Of a DNA stretch of 64,000 nt, positions 52,359-60,858 are shown piece by piece. The DNA is from NORP233 sp050186825 (GTDB lineage Bacteria > Planctomycetota > J058). A program made the translations under genes and the position numbers. Location of the stretch: NCBI GenBank assembly GCA_050186825.1, contig JBFWYD010000003.1, positions 124,001 to 188,000 on the forward strand, given 5' to 3'. Numbering within the stretch: the stretch's first letter is position 1; the number at the start of each line of letters is the position of its first letter. Below the pieces are notes generated by a model, which searched no databases, was not told where the DNA came from, and saw only the letters and a list, made by a program, of their open reading frames with translations.

Positions 52359-53984
52359 CTAGGGCAGCTTCTTGTCCTTCAAGAAGGCCCAGATCGCCTG
52401 GGCGTCCGCGGCCGCGACCGTGTGTCCGCCGCCGAACTCCTCGTAGGCGACGAGGTGGCCCGCGTTCATCAGGCGGTCGCGGTCCTGGCGGCCGACCGCG
52501 ACCGGGACCACGGTGTCGGTGGCGCCGTGGCGGATCGCGACCGGGATCTTGCGGGCGACCTGGCCGGGCCAGACGCCCTGCTGGATCGCGATCCCCATGC
52601 TGCCGGCGTTGATCCCCAGGCCGGCGAAGGTCTGGGTGTTGGCGAGCACGACCACGTAGCCCCAGTGCGCGCCGGCCGAGAAGCCGTGGTAGTAGCGGCG
52701 CTTGGTGTCGACGTTGAAGGCGCCCTCGACGTCCTGGAAGACCGCGTTCAGGAGCAGCACGTCGTAGCCGAAGTCGAAGCCGCCGTTCTGATCGTGGTCG
52801 CGGAAGTCGACCACGATCACGCCCTCTTGCTCGGCCAAGGCGCGCCAGGGGGTCAGGCCCATGTTGGCCGCGATCACCAGCGGGTAGGCGACCTGCGGGT
52901 CGTAGTTGCTCGGGGCGTAGACCTGCACGTTGACCGTGATCGCGGGGTAGCCGGCCTGGGCCTGCGTGCTCACCGCGCGGGTCTGGAGGCCGGGTTGGCC
53001 GCCCTTGCCGCCGGTGCCGGTGGCGCCGGGGGCCGGGGTCGGCGCGGGCGTCGGAGCCGGGGCGGGGGCCGCGCCGCCGGGGAGCGGGCGGGCCAGGCTC
53101 CAGGCCAGGGCCTGGTCCGCGGGCGAGCGCTGGCTCAGGCCGAGGAAGGTGTGGCCCACGCCCTGGATCGGCTGCCACTCGACGTCGTGGCCCTGCGCCT
53201 TGAGGAAGGCCTGGGACTGGTTGGCGCCGGCGTAGAAGGAGTCGGCCGTGCCGCACACCATGCGCACCGGGCCGGTGCGGGCGGGCGGGGTCACGTAGAA
53301 CGCGCCCCAGCCGTAGCCCCAGAGCTGGTGCGTGGCGAAGGTCGGCTCGGCCAGGGCGACCGCGGCGGTGAACAGGCCGCCGTCGCTGAAGCCGAGCGCG
53401 TGGACCTGGCGGGTCTCGACGTCGTAGCGGGTGAACACGTCCTGGCGGAGCAGGTCGAGCACCTCGCCCAGCTCGGTGCGCATCTGGGGGAGGTCGTTGT
53501 TGGGGTTCCCCGACCACACCGGGAAGCTCTGGAAGGGGCTCTTGGTCGCGGGGACGACCACGACCACGCCCGCGGCCTCGGCCGCCTGGAGCCAGCCGCC
53601 CGCGCGGAGGGTCGCGTAGAAGTTGGCCGAGGTGTCGCCCGAGCCGTGGAAGGCCACGAGCAGCGGGATCGGGCGCTGGCTCGTGTAGCTCTGGGGGACG
53701 AGCAGGCGGTACTCGCGGCCCTGATAGGTGCGCACGAACTCGCCCGGCAGGCCGCCGCTGCCGCCGGTGCCCGTGCTCGCGGCCGGCGGGGTCGCGGCGC
53801 TCGTGGTCGGCGCGGTGGTGCTGCCGCTGCTGGTCTGGGTGGGGGTGCTCGAGGTGGCGGGCGCCGCGCTCGAGGCCTGGCTCGAGCCTCCGCCGCCGCC
53901 GCCGCAGCCGGCGAGGGTGCCGGCCAGGACTCCAGCCAGGAGCAGGGCGGTCAGGGTCGAGGCCCGGGTCTGAGTGTGGTTCAC
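52359..53984 (-). CDS. Lipoprotein with two tandem alpha/beta-hydrolase (esterase) domains
   Basis: The 541-residue protein begins with GTG (VNHTQTRASTLTALLLAGVL) and has a lipobox ending LAGTLAGCGG plus a Ser/Thr/Gly-rich spacer. Domain 1 (about residues 95-330) has LLVAFHGSGDTSANF, the nucleophile elbow ALGFSDGGLF and the His in GVGHTFLG. Domain 2 (about 365-541) has the elbow YHGFSAGAHWG, an Asp in IRHGATDTVVPV and a His in EFGGGHTV. Both have complete Ser-His triads with plausible acids. They resemble polyhydroxybutyrate-depolymerase/feruloyl-esterase-like hydrolases, acting outside the cytoplasm. A duplication within one chain is unusual for this group. Confidence 0.85.
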   Translation of the reverse strand: MNHTQTRASTLTALLLAGVLAGTLAGCGGGGGGSSQASSAAPATSSTPTQTSSGSTTAPTTSAATPPAASTGTGGSGGLPGEFVRTYQGREYRLLVPQSYTSQRPIPLLVAFHGSGDTSANFYATLRAGGWLQAAEAAGVVVVVPATKSPFQSFPVWSGNPNNDLPQMRTELGEVLDLLRQDVFTRYDVETRQVHALGFSDGGLFTAAVALAEPTFATHQLWGYGWGAFYVTPPARTGPVRMVCGTADSFYAGANQSQAFLKAQGHDVEWQPIQGVGHTFLGLSQRSPADQALAWSLARPLPGGAAPAPAPTPAPTPAPGATGTGGKGGQPGLQTRAVSTQAQAGYPAITVNVQVYAPSNYDPQVAYPLVIAANMGLTPWRALAEQEGVIVVDFRDHDQNGGFDFGYDVLLLNAVFQDVEGAFNVDTKRRYYHGFSAGAHWGYVVVLANTQTFAGLGINAGSMGIAIQQGVWPGQVARKIPVAIRHGATDTVVPVAVGRQDRDRLMNAGHLVAYEEFGGGHTVAAADAQAIWAFLKDKKLP

Positions 53985-54249
53985 GTGGGCGCGCTTCCTT
54001 CCCTCTCGTCGCGGGAGCAGGTGCAAAGGGGAGGCCCGCGGGAGGCACCCCGGCCCCAAGTCGGCGCCCAGGCAGCCTCTTACACTGGGCATACACGGGA
54101 CCGACCGCCGCCGGTCACCTTTGCGGCCCGCCCGTCGCGGGTGAACCCGAAGCTGGGACGATCCGCGAGAACGGCCTTCACACCGCGCTCACACGCTCGG
54201 CGGCCCGCACACCCTTGCCTCGCAGGCCTCGCGTGTCACAGTCGGGTCC

Positions 54250-55242
54250 GTGAGCCCAGCGCAGGCCGGAGCGGGAGACGAGCCCTGGACCGAGGAGCGC
54301 CTCGCGCACCTGATCCCCTACGAGCACGAGTCGCAGGAGTTCAAGGGCGCGGGCTTCGTCTACGTGCCCGCCACCGGCCAGGTCCGCCCCGACTTCCTCG
54401 ACAACCTCAGCAAGCAGGTCTCGGCCTTCTGCAACGCGGGCGGCGGGCGCCTGTTCCTCGGCGTGGACGACACCGGGCGCGTGGACGGCGGCGTGCCCCA
54501 GGAGCTGCGCCAGAACGGGACGCGCGAGTGGCTCGAGGACGTGCTCCCCGGGGTGGTGGACCCGCCGCTGCGCTCCTTCGACGTGCACGAGGTGACCCGC
54601 GCCAGCGAGGACAGCCCGATCCTCCCCGGGCGCGCCGTCTACGTGCTCGAGCTGCCCGACAGCGACGACGCCCCGCACCAGGCGCGCGACCGGCGCTACT
54701 ACCTGCGTATCGCGGGCAAGTCCCGGCCCATGTCGCACCGCCACGTGCTCGACATCCTCCAGCGCCGCCACGACCCCGACGTGACCGTGGCCCAGGTCGA
54801 CCCCTACGGCGCGCCCGAGCTGAACGAGGACGACCCGCGCGGGCCCTGCGTGCTCTTGCGCCTCCGCTGCCGGCTCCAGAACCGCGGGCGCGTGCTCAGC
54901 CAGCACGTGGGGCTGGAGGTCACGCTCCCGCGCTTCGCGGTCAACACGGCCTGCCGGCGGCGGACCCTGGCGGAGCAGGCCGGGACGATCACGCAGAGCC
55001 CCGGCGACGTGACCTTCTTCTTCTATCACCCCGCCCCGTTGTTCCCCCGCCAGGAGGTGATCTACGGGACGGTGTGGGTCGCGATCCACAAGACCAACCT
55101 CGACCACTACACGGGCGGCCGGGTCCTGCTCCGCTGGCGCGTGTTCGCCGACCACTCCCACCCGGTGGGCGGGGACGTCGAGCTGAGCACGTACTCGGTG
55201 GTCCAGCGGGGCATCCGCCTCGTCCAGGGGAAGCTCCGGTGA
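54250..55242 (+). CDS. AlbA_2 (Schlafen-type) domain protein
   Basis: The 330-residue protein has an AlbA_2 domain in its first 160 residues: LIPYEHESQEFKGAGFVYVP (the E-x2-x-E-F-K signature), LSKQVSAFCNAGGGRLFLGV with DDTGRVDGGV, and the strand VYVLELPDSDDAPHQ with YYLRIAGKSRPMSHRHVLDI. The C-terminal 165 residues are beta-rich with no recognised family. AlbA_2 proteins are putative DNA- or RNA-binding regulators or NTPase relatives. Its stop overlaps the GTG of the peptidase gene (GTGA). GTG start at 54250 in a compact region after the esterase. Confidence 0.82.
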   Translation: MSPAQAGAGDEPWTEERLAHLIPYEHESQEFKGAGFVYVPATGQVRPDFLDNLSKQVSAFCNAGGGRLFLGVDDTGRVDGGVPQELRQNGTREWLEDVLPGVVDPPLRSFDVHEVTRASEDSPILPGRAVYVLELPDSDDAPHQARDRRYYLRIAGKSRPMSHRHVLDILQRRHDPDVTVAQVDPYGAPELNEDDPRGPCVLLRLRCRLQNRGRVLSQHVGLEVTLPRFAVNTACRRRTLAEQAGTITQSPGDVTFFFYHPAPLFPRQEVIYGTVWVAIHKTNLDHYTGGRVLLRWRVFADHSHPVGGDVELSTYSVVQRGIRLVQGKLR

Positions 55243-56492
55243 CCCTGCCCAAGCACCTCGTCATCCCGATGCCCCACCTCCACGGCGTGACCGTGGCCGT
55301 GGCCCTGCGCGGCGGCCCGCGCTACGAGGCCCGCGAGGACGGCGGCCTGACCCACTTCCTCGAGCACATGATCTTCCGCGGCGCGGGCGCCCGCCGGACC
55401 ATGTCCGAGCTGATGGCCGCCTTCGAGCGCACCGGCGGTGAGCCCGAGGCCTACACCACCGAGGACGCGTTCACGGTCCTGCTCGAGCTCGACCCCCAGG
55501 AGCTGCGGGCCGGGGTCGAGCTGCTGACCGACGTGCTCCTCCGCCCCGAGCTGCGCGATCTCGAGGCTGAGCGCGCGCTGGTGCTCGAGGAGCGGCTCGA
55601 GCGCGTGGACGAGGAGGGACATCCCTCGGACCTCGAGGACCTCTCCATGGCCCTGGCCTTCGGCGGGCATCCGGTCGGGCGTTCGATCCTGGGGCGCAAG
55701 AAGCAGATCGAGCGCTTCACCCGCGAGGACCTCGAGCGCTGGCGCGAGGCGCTGGTGCATCGGGACAACCTGGCCGTGGCCCTGGCCGGCCCGCTGGACG
55801 TGGCCGAGGCCGAGGCCGCCCTGGCGCCCCTGCGCGAGGTGCCCAACGGCTCGCCGCTGCGCGACGACCTGCCCCTGCCCCCGGCCGCCGGCCCGCGCAC
55901 CGTGTTCCACGGGGCCGAGGGGCCGCAGACCGAGCTGCGCTTCAGCTTCCGCGGCCCCGGCGAGCGCGAGCCCGGGCACGCCGCGCTGCGCGTGCTGCTC
56001 GACCTGCTCGACGGCGGCCCGACCGGGCGCCTGCCCCAGCGCCTGGTCGACGCCGGCCTGGCCTACAACGCGCGCGCCGAGCTGGTGGCGCTCCCCGACG
56101 GCGCCCTGGTCGGCCTCGAGCTGGCCGTGGCCCACGCCAAGGTCAGCGACGCCCTGGACGCCCTGCGCGAGCTCGTGAGCGGGCTCGCGGACGGGATCGC
56201 GGACGAGGAGCTGGAGCGCTGCGCGCTGCGCCGCGCCCAGCGCGCGCGGGCCTGGAAGGACGACGCCCGCGGCGTGGCCGAGTGGGCCGCGCGCCGGCTG
56301 CTCTTCGAGCTGGACCCCGACCTCGCCGCCGTGCGCGCCGCCGAGGCCGCCGTCGGCCGCGAGGAGCTGACCGCGCTGGCCCGCGAGGTCTTCGACCCAC
56401 GGAACCTGACCGTGGCCGGGATCTGCCCGTCTCAGGCCCAGCGCCGCGCCGTGAAGCGCGCGCTGGTCGCCTGGGAAGAGGCTCGGGTGTAG
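55239..56492 (+). CDS. M16-family zinc peptidase
   Basis: The 417-residue protein contains the inverted zinc motif GLTHFLEHMIFRGAGARRT (H-x2-E-H near residue 38). The third ligand Glu follows in ERALVLEERLERVDEE, about 75 residues on. The typical fold segments are EPEAYTTEDAFTVLLELDPQ and LVHRDNLAVALAGPLDVAEA. The C-terminal half is the catalytically inactive-type domain (GPTGRLPQRLVDAGLAYNAR, IADEELERCALRRAQRARAW). It lacks a signal peptide, so it is likely cytoplasmic, cleaving short peptides. It is translationally coupled to the AlbA_2 gene by GTGA. Confidence 0.9.
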   Translation: MTLPKHLVIPMPHLHGVTVAVALRGGPRYEAREDGGLTHFLEHMIFRGAGARRTMSELMAAFERTGGEPEAYTTEDAFTVLLELDPQELRAGVELLTDVLLRPELRDLEAERALVLEERLERVDEEGHPSDLEDLSMALAFGGHPVGRSILGRKKQIERFTREDLERWREALVHRDNLAVALAGPLDVAEAEAALAPLREVPNGSPLRDDLPLPPAAGPRTVFHGAEGPQTELRFSFRGPGEREPGHAALRVLLDLLDGGPTGRLPQRLVDAGLAYNARAELVALPDGALVGLELAVAHAKVSDALDALRELVSGLADGIADEELERCALRRAQRARAWKDDARGVAEWAARRLLFELDPDLAAVRAAEAAVGREELTALAREVFDPRNLTVAGICPSQAQRRAVKRALVAWEEARV

Positions 56493-56564
56493 TCGGGCCT
56501 CGGGAGTGTCTCAGGGCGCGGCAGCGAGTCCGCAGGCGGGCCAGCACCTGCGTGGGTTCGGATT

Positions 56565-56608
56565 CGCGGACTCGGACTCGGACTCGGACTCGGACTCGGT
56601 CTCGGCCA
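56565..56608. repeat. (CTCGGA)n array upstream of phosphofructokinase
   Basis: ACTCGGACTCGGACTCGGAC and further units to CTCGGTCTCGG occupy about 40 bases in the 182-base gap between the peptidase and phosphofructokinase genes. It is the same array type as at 18835, 49741, 49918 and 50328. Confidence 0.8.
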
Positions 56609-56674
56609 TGGGCCGGCGTGGCAAAGGGCCCGGGGGTGCGCGAAGATCGGCGCGCGAAGACGAGGGGGTCCCCC

Positions 56675-57769
56675 ATGAAGCTGGGTGTGATGACGGGCGG
56701 GGGCGACTGCCCCGGGCTGAACGCGGTGATCCGCGGGGTGGTGCTCGCGGCGCGGGCGCGCGGGTGGGAGGTGGTGGGGATCGAGGACGCGACCTCGGGC
56801 CTGATCGACCTCGACTACCGCTCGCCGCACGGCAACCGGGCGCTCGTCGAGAACGACGTGATCGGGATCCTGCCGCGCGGGGGCACGATCCTCGGCACCT
56901 CGAACAAGAGCGACCCCTGGAACTTCGTGGTCGAGGAGGGCGGCAAGAAGGTCGCCACCGACGTCAGCGCGCGCTGCGTGGAGAACTGGCGCAAGCTGGG
57001 CCTGGACGCGCTGGTCTCGATCGGCGGCGACGGCTCGATGCGGATCGCGCAGAAGTTCGGGAAGCTCGGGCTCAAGATCGTGGGCGTCCCCAAGACCATC
57101 GACCAGGACGTGGCCTCGACCGACACGACCTTCGGCTTCCAGACCGCGGTCCAGTGCGCCACCGAGGCGATCGACCGGCTCCAGGACACCGCCGAGAGCC
57201 ACGACCGCGTGATGCTGCTCGAGCTCATGGGGCGCGACGCGGGGCACATAGCGCTGCACGCCGCCCTGGCCGGCGCGGCCCACGCCTGCCTGATCCCCGA
57301 GATCCCCTACCGGATCGCGCCCGTGGTCCGGAAGATCAGGGAGCGGCGCGCGCAGGGGCATCCCTTCAGCATCGTGGTCGTGGCCGAGGGCGCGGCGCCG
57401 GTGGATGGCGAGCAGAGCTACGTGTCCCACGAGCTGGGCGCGATGCCCAAGCTGCTCGGCGCGGCCCACAAGGTCGCGGCCGCGCTCGAGCCTGCCCTCG
57501 ACCTCGACGTGCGGGTCACGATCCTCGGCCACCTCCAGCGCGGCGGCAGCCCGGTCTCCTTCGACCGGATCCTCGGCACGCGCTACGGCGTGGCCGCGGT
57601 CGAGGCGATCGAGGCCGGCAAGTTCGGCCAGATGGTCGCGCTGCGCAACGACGTGGTCACCACCGTGCCGATCGACGAGGTCGTGGCCGCGCACCAGCGC
57701 CTGGTCGACACCGGGGGCCAGCTCGTCCAGGCGGCGCGCGCGGTCGGGATCACCTTCGGCGACGACTAG
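56675..57769 (+). CDS. pfkA: 6-phosphofructokinase
   Basis: The 364-residue glycolytic enzyme phosphorylates fructose 6-phosphate. It starts MKLGVMTGGGDCPGLNAVIR and has IGILPRGGTILGTSNKS and the phosphate-binding VSIGGDGSMRIA. The Gly after GGD (near residue 118) is the ATP-type residue. The catalytic block reads GVPKTIDQDVASTDTTFGFQ; the Lys of PKTID is the residue used by PPi-dependent and mixed group III enzymes, and the usual IDND is IDQD. LLELMGRDAGHIAL and ILGHLQRGGSPVSFDRILGT complete the active site. An ATP or PPi preference cannot be fixed from sequence alone. The UbiB/AarF gene follows four bases later. Confidence 0.93.
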   Translation: MKLGVMTGGGDCPGLNAVIRGVVLAARARGWEVVGIEDATSGLIDLDYRSPHGNRALVENDVIGILPRGGTILGTSNKSDPWNFVVEEGGKKVATDVSARCVENWRKLGLDALVSIGGDGSMRIAQKFGKLGLKIVGVPKTIDQDVASTDTTFGFQTAVQCATEAIDRLQDTAESHDRVMLLELMGRDAGHIALHAALAGAAHACLIPEIPYRIAPVVRKIRERRAQGHPFSIVVVAEGAAPVDGEQSYVSHELGAMPKLLGAAHKVAAALEPALDLDVRVTILGHLQRGGSPVSFDRILGTRYGVAAVEAIEAGKFGQMVALRNDVVTTVPIDEVVAAHQRLVDTGGQLVQAARAVGITFGDD

Positions 57770-57772
57770 CGC

Positions 57773-59521
57773 GTGTCCTCCGTCTCGCAGCGCCTGACGC
57801 CGCTCAAGGACCTCGGCCGCGCGGCCGAGATCGTCCAGGTCCTGATCGCCCACGGCTTCGGCTGGCTGATCGGCAAGCAGGTCCTGGAGAAGGTCCGGGT
57901 CGAGGGCGGCGAGGCGCGCGAGGAGCTGCGCGACCTGCCGCGCGCGGTCCGCTTCCGGCGCGCGCTCGAGGAGCTGGGGCCGACCTTCGTCAAGGCGGGC
58001 CAGATCCTCTCCACGCGCGCGGACATCGTCCCCCAGGAGTTCGCCGACGCGCTCAAGGCGCTGCAGGACGACGCCGACCCGGTCGACTTCGAGACGGTCA
58101 AGCAAGTGGTGGAGGAGGAGCTCGGGCGCCCGCTCGAGCAGGCCTTCATCGAGCTCCGCCCCGAGCCGCTGGCCACCGCCTCGATCGCGCAGGTCCACCG
58201 CGCCGTGATCGAGCGCGAGGGCGAGCGCCTCGACGTGGTGGTCAAGGTCCAGCGGCCGAAGATCAAGGAGACGATGGCCGCGGACCTGAGCCTGCTCTAC
58301 TGGCTGGCCAAGCTGCTCGAGGGCACGATCGAGGAGGTCTCGGCCTACACGCCTACCGCGATCGTCGAGCAGTTCGAGGCCGCGGTGCTCGAGGAGCTCG
58401 ACTTCGTCAACGAGCGCAAGAACCTCGAGCGGGCGCGCAAGAGCTTCTCCAGCCGTCCCGAGCTGCTGGAGGTCCCCGAGTCCTTCCCGGAGTACTCCAC
58501 CTCGCGCGTCCTGACGATGACCTTCCTGGACGGGGTCAAGATCACCGACATCAAGGACGACCCGGGCTTCGACAAGCAGCCCCTGCTGCACCGCCTGGTC
58601 GAGACGGCCTTCAAGCAGGTGTTCGAGGACGGCTGGTTCCACGGTGACCCGCATCCGGGGAACATCCTCCTGCTCAAGGACGGTCGCCTGGGCATGATCG
58701 ACCACGGCCTGTGGGGGCACATCACGCCCGAGCAGCAGGACATCCTGCTCCACTGGCTGACGGCGATCGCCCTCAAGAGCCCGCCTACCCTGGCGCGGCT
58801 CACGCTCAAGGTCGGCCAGCCGCCGCCCGGCTTCGACCGCCAGGCCTACGAGCGCGACATTCGCATGCTCATGGACCGCTACGTGGGCGTCGAGCTCGAC
58901 CGCCTCGACTCGGCCTCGGTGATCACGGACAGCGTGGAGGTGGTGCGCCGGCACCGGATCAAGCTCCCGCCCGACTTCGCGGTCCTGGCCCGGGCCACGG
59001 CCACCCTCGAGGGGATCGTGCGCGAGCTCTTCCCCAATCTGGACTTCCAGGAGGTGATCTACCCCTACGTCCAGAAGCTCGTGCTCCAGCGCTTCGACCT
59101 GAGCCGGGCCGGGCCGGAGCTGATGAGCCTGGTGCTCGGCGCGCAGACCTTCGTGAACGAGGTCCCCGGCCAGCTCGAGCAGCTCCTGATCGACCTCAGC
59201 ACCGGCCGCTTCCAGGTCGGGGTCAAGGGCGAGCCGCTCGACGAGCTGGCGAGCGTGGGCAAGGTCCTGAGCGTGCGCCTCAGCCTGGCGATCGTGGCCG
59301 CGGGCCTGCTGCTCGCCGCCGCCCAGGTCGCGGCCCCGGCCCTGCGCGAGGTGCAGGTGCTGGGGCTGCCCGTGGTCGCCGTCGCCGCGCTCGTGGGCGC
59401 GGGCCTGTGCGTGTGGGGGATCTGGCTCAGCTTCCTGTTCCCCAAGGGCCCGCAGAAGATCCGGCTCAGCCGACTGCTCTTCTGGCGCGCCCTGCGCCGC
59501 CGCCCGCCGCGCGGTCGCTGA
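57773..59521 (+). CDS. ABC1/AarF/UbiB atypical kinase
   Basis: The 582-residue protein carries the UbiB-family signatures: the KxGQ element in LGPTFVKAGQILSTRADIVP, the Ala-rich loop ATASIAQVHRAVI, the ATP-site Lys in VVVKVQRP, ELDFVNERKNLER, the catalytic HGDPHPGNILLL near residue 288 and the metal-binding DHGLWGHI. Two C-terminal membrane helices (LSLAIVAAGLLLAAAQVAAP, VVAVAALVGAGLCVWGIWLS) anchor it. These proteins support ubiquinone or lipid metabolism; here the quinone type is unknown. GTG start four bases after the phosphofructokinase stop, so probably one transcript. Hairpin HB follows the stop. Confidence 0.9.
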   Translation: MSSVSQRLTPLKDLGRAAEIVQVLIAHGFGWLIGKQVLEKVRVEGGEAREELRDLPRAVRFRRALEELGPTFVKAGQILSTRADIVPQEFADALKALQDDADPVDFETVKQVVEEELGRPLEQAFIELRPEPLATASIAQVHRAVIEREGERLDVVVKVQRPKIKETMAADLSLLYWLAKLLEGTIEEVSAYTPTAIVEQFEAAVLEELDFVNERKNLERARKSFSSRPELLEVPESFPEYSTSRVLTMTFLDGVKITDIKDDPGFDKQPLLHRLVETAFKQVFEDGWFHGDPHPGNILLLKDGRLGMIDHGLWGHITPEQQDILLHWLTAIALKSPPTLARLTLKVGQPPPGFDRQAYERDIRMLMDRYVGVELDRLDSASVITDSVEVVRRHRIKLPPDFAVLARATATLEGIVRELFPNLDFQEVIYPYVQKLVLQRFDLSRAGPELMSLVLGAQTFVNEVPGQLEQLLIDLSTGRFQVGVKGEPLDELASVGKVLSVRLSLAIVAAGLLLAAAQVAAPALREVQVLGLPVVAVAALVGAGLCVWGIWLSFLFPKGPQKIRLSRLLFWRALRRRPPRGR

Positions 59522-59528
59522 CGCCAGA

Positions 59529-59605
59529 CCACGATTCCGAGGGGTCACGATCGAGCGCGTCTCGCGCATTCGAGGCGCCAGGTGTGTGACCCCTCGGAAT
59601 CGTGG
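59529..59605. terminator. Long hairpin HB at convergent junction
   Basis: CCACGATTCCGAGGGGTCAC at 59529-59548 pairs perfectly with 59586-59605. The outer 13 bases equal those of hairpin HA at 44491, and the loop again contains CGAGCGCGTC and TCGAGGCGCCA. It starts eight bases after the AarF/UbiB stop. The rest of the gap, 59606-59830, includes a weak second inverted repeat and short open frames without support. Confidence 0.8.
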
Positions 59606-59830
59606 CTTGGCGACCCATGGAGGTGTGACTCCCCAGTGGTCCGGGGCGGCGAGCCATGGCCAAGGGTGGCTGCAAGAGGCTGATCAGCCCGCGCTCCTGC
59701 TGGCGCCCCTCGCTGTTGCGTCCTGCCGACGAGCTCACGCCCCGGGCTTGGGCGCCTTGGCGGAGGAGTCTGGGCGGGCGCCGCTGGCCTGGGCGCGACC
59801 GCGCAGCCACCGATGATCTTGGCCTCCCGT

Positions 59831-60814
59831 CTAGACGTCGCCGCGCGCCAGCCCGGCCGCCGCGACGCGGGCCCGGAAGCCGTCCGCGATCCGCTCCACG
59901 GCGGGATGCAGCGGGCCCGCGCGCGGGCGGGGGGTGACCTCGGCCAGGGCGCGCTCGTCGAGCGGGAAGCCGAGGAACTCGGCGGCGCGGGTGAGCGTCC
60001 CCTGGGGATCGGTGGCCAGCTCGGTGTAGGTCAGCTCCAGCTTGCGCTCGGGCGGGAGCGCCGCGTAGGCGTCGCGGTAGCGGCGCAGCTCCTTGAGCAC
60101 GTCGCGCTGGATGAAGCGCAGGATCAGGCGCGCGTAGAGGCGCTCGCCCACGAGCCGGTAGAGCAGGCGCTGGCAGCCGATCACGAAGCGCCCCAGCGGG
60201 AAGCCCTGCAGGAGCAGGTGCAGGAAGTGGGCCTCGGTGCCCCCGAAGATCAGCGAGTTCTGGAACTGCGACTGCACGATCCGCAGCGGGTCGCGGGCGA
60301 TGAACACGAAGGGCGCGTCCGGGAACATGGCGTGGATCGCCGGCGCGCCGCCGGTGTCCCAGGGGTTCTTGAGCAGGACCGCGGGCGCGTCGGGGCGGAG
60401 GAACTGGAGCTTGCGGCACAGCTCCTCGAAGCGGGCCCGGGTGCGCTGGGTGACGGTCAGCGCGCCGGACCAGCGCTGGAGGATCCAGCCGTACTCCTCG
60501 ACGGTGGCGTGCGAGAGCCCGATCGCGTCGATCCCGCGGGTCGAGAGCCCGTGCTCCTCGAAGTAGCGGTCGATCAGGACCTGGTCCTCGAGCCCGCGCC
60601 CCTCCGCGGCGCGGGCGAGCAGGCGCGGGTAGCAGAACACATGGTGGAGGGTGACCGGCGCCAGCCGGCACACGCTGGCCAGGCTCTCGTAGAGCCAGGT
60701 CGTGCCCGAGCGGTGCAGGCCCATGATGAACACCGGCCGCACCGGGATCCCCTCGAGCAGGGAGAGGTGCGCGGCGTCCTCGTCGCGGAGGTCCTCGGGG
60801 AAGCGCAGGCCCAC
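59831..60814 (-). CDS. Sulfotransferase family protein
   Basis: The 327-residue protein has the PAPS-binding 5'-phosphate loop PVFIMGLHRSGTTWLYESLA near residue 31 and the 3'-phosphate segment PFVFIARDPLRIVQSQFQNS, with KLELTYTELATDPQGTLTRA near the C-terminus. These match the Sulfotransfer family, which moves sulfate from PAPS to a carbohydrate or other acceptor. The start is uncertain: GTG at 60814 is the first good in-frame start, but the frame is open into the preceding gene and a CTG is possible. It follows the LTA-synthase-like gene by about 45 bases, suggesting joint modification of a surface polymer (inference). Confidence 0.82.
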   Translation of the reverse strand: MGLRFPEDLRDEDAAHLSLLEGIPVRPVFIMGLHRSGTTWLYESLASVCRLAPVTLHHVFCYPRLLARAAEGRGLEDQVLIDRYFEEHGLSTRGIDAIGLSHATVEEYGWILQRWSGALTVTQRTRARFEELCRKLQFLRPDAPAVLLKNPWDTGGAPAIHAMFPDAPFVFIARDPLRIVQSQFQNSLIFGGTEAHFLHLLLQGFPLGRFVIGCQRLLYRLVGERLYARLILRFIQRDVLKELRRYRDAYAALPPERKLELTYTELATDPQGTLTRAAEFLGFPLDERALAEVTPRPRAGPLHPAVERIADGFRARVAAAGLARGDV

Positions 60815-60858
60815 GCGGACATTCTGCGGCAGACCCTGCGCCCGTGCGAGCGCGCAGG

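Noticed and set aside
56432..59569. 1045-codon minus-strand frame opposite phosphofructokinase and AarF
   Set aside because: Shadow of two well-supported plus-strand genes; no recognised domain.
59586..59937. Short plus-strand open frames after the AarF gene
   Set aside because: They start inside hairpin HB or run antisense into the sulfotransferase, with no ribosome-binding site or family resemblance.
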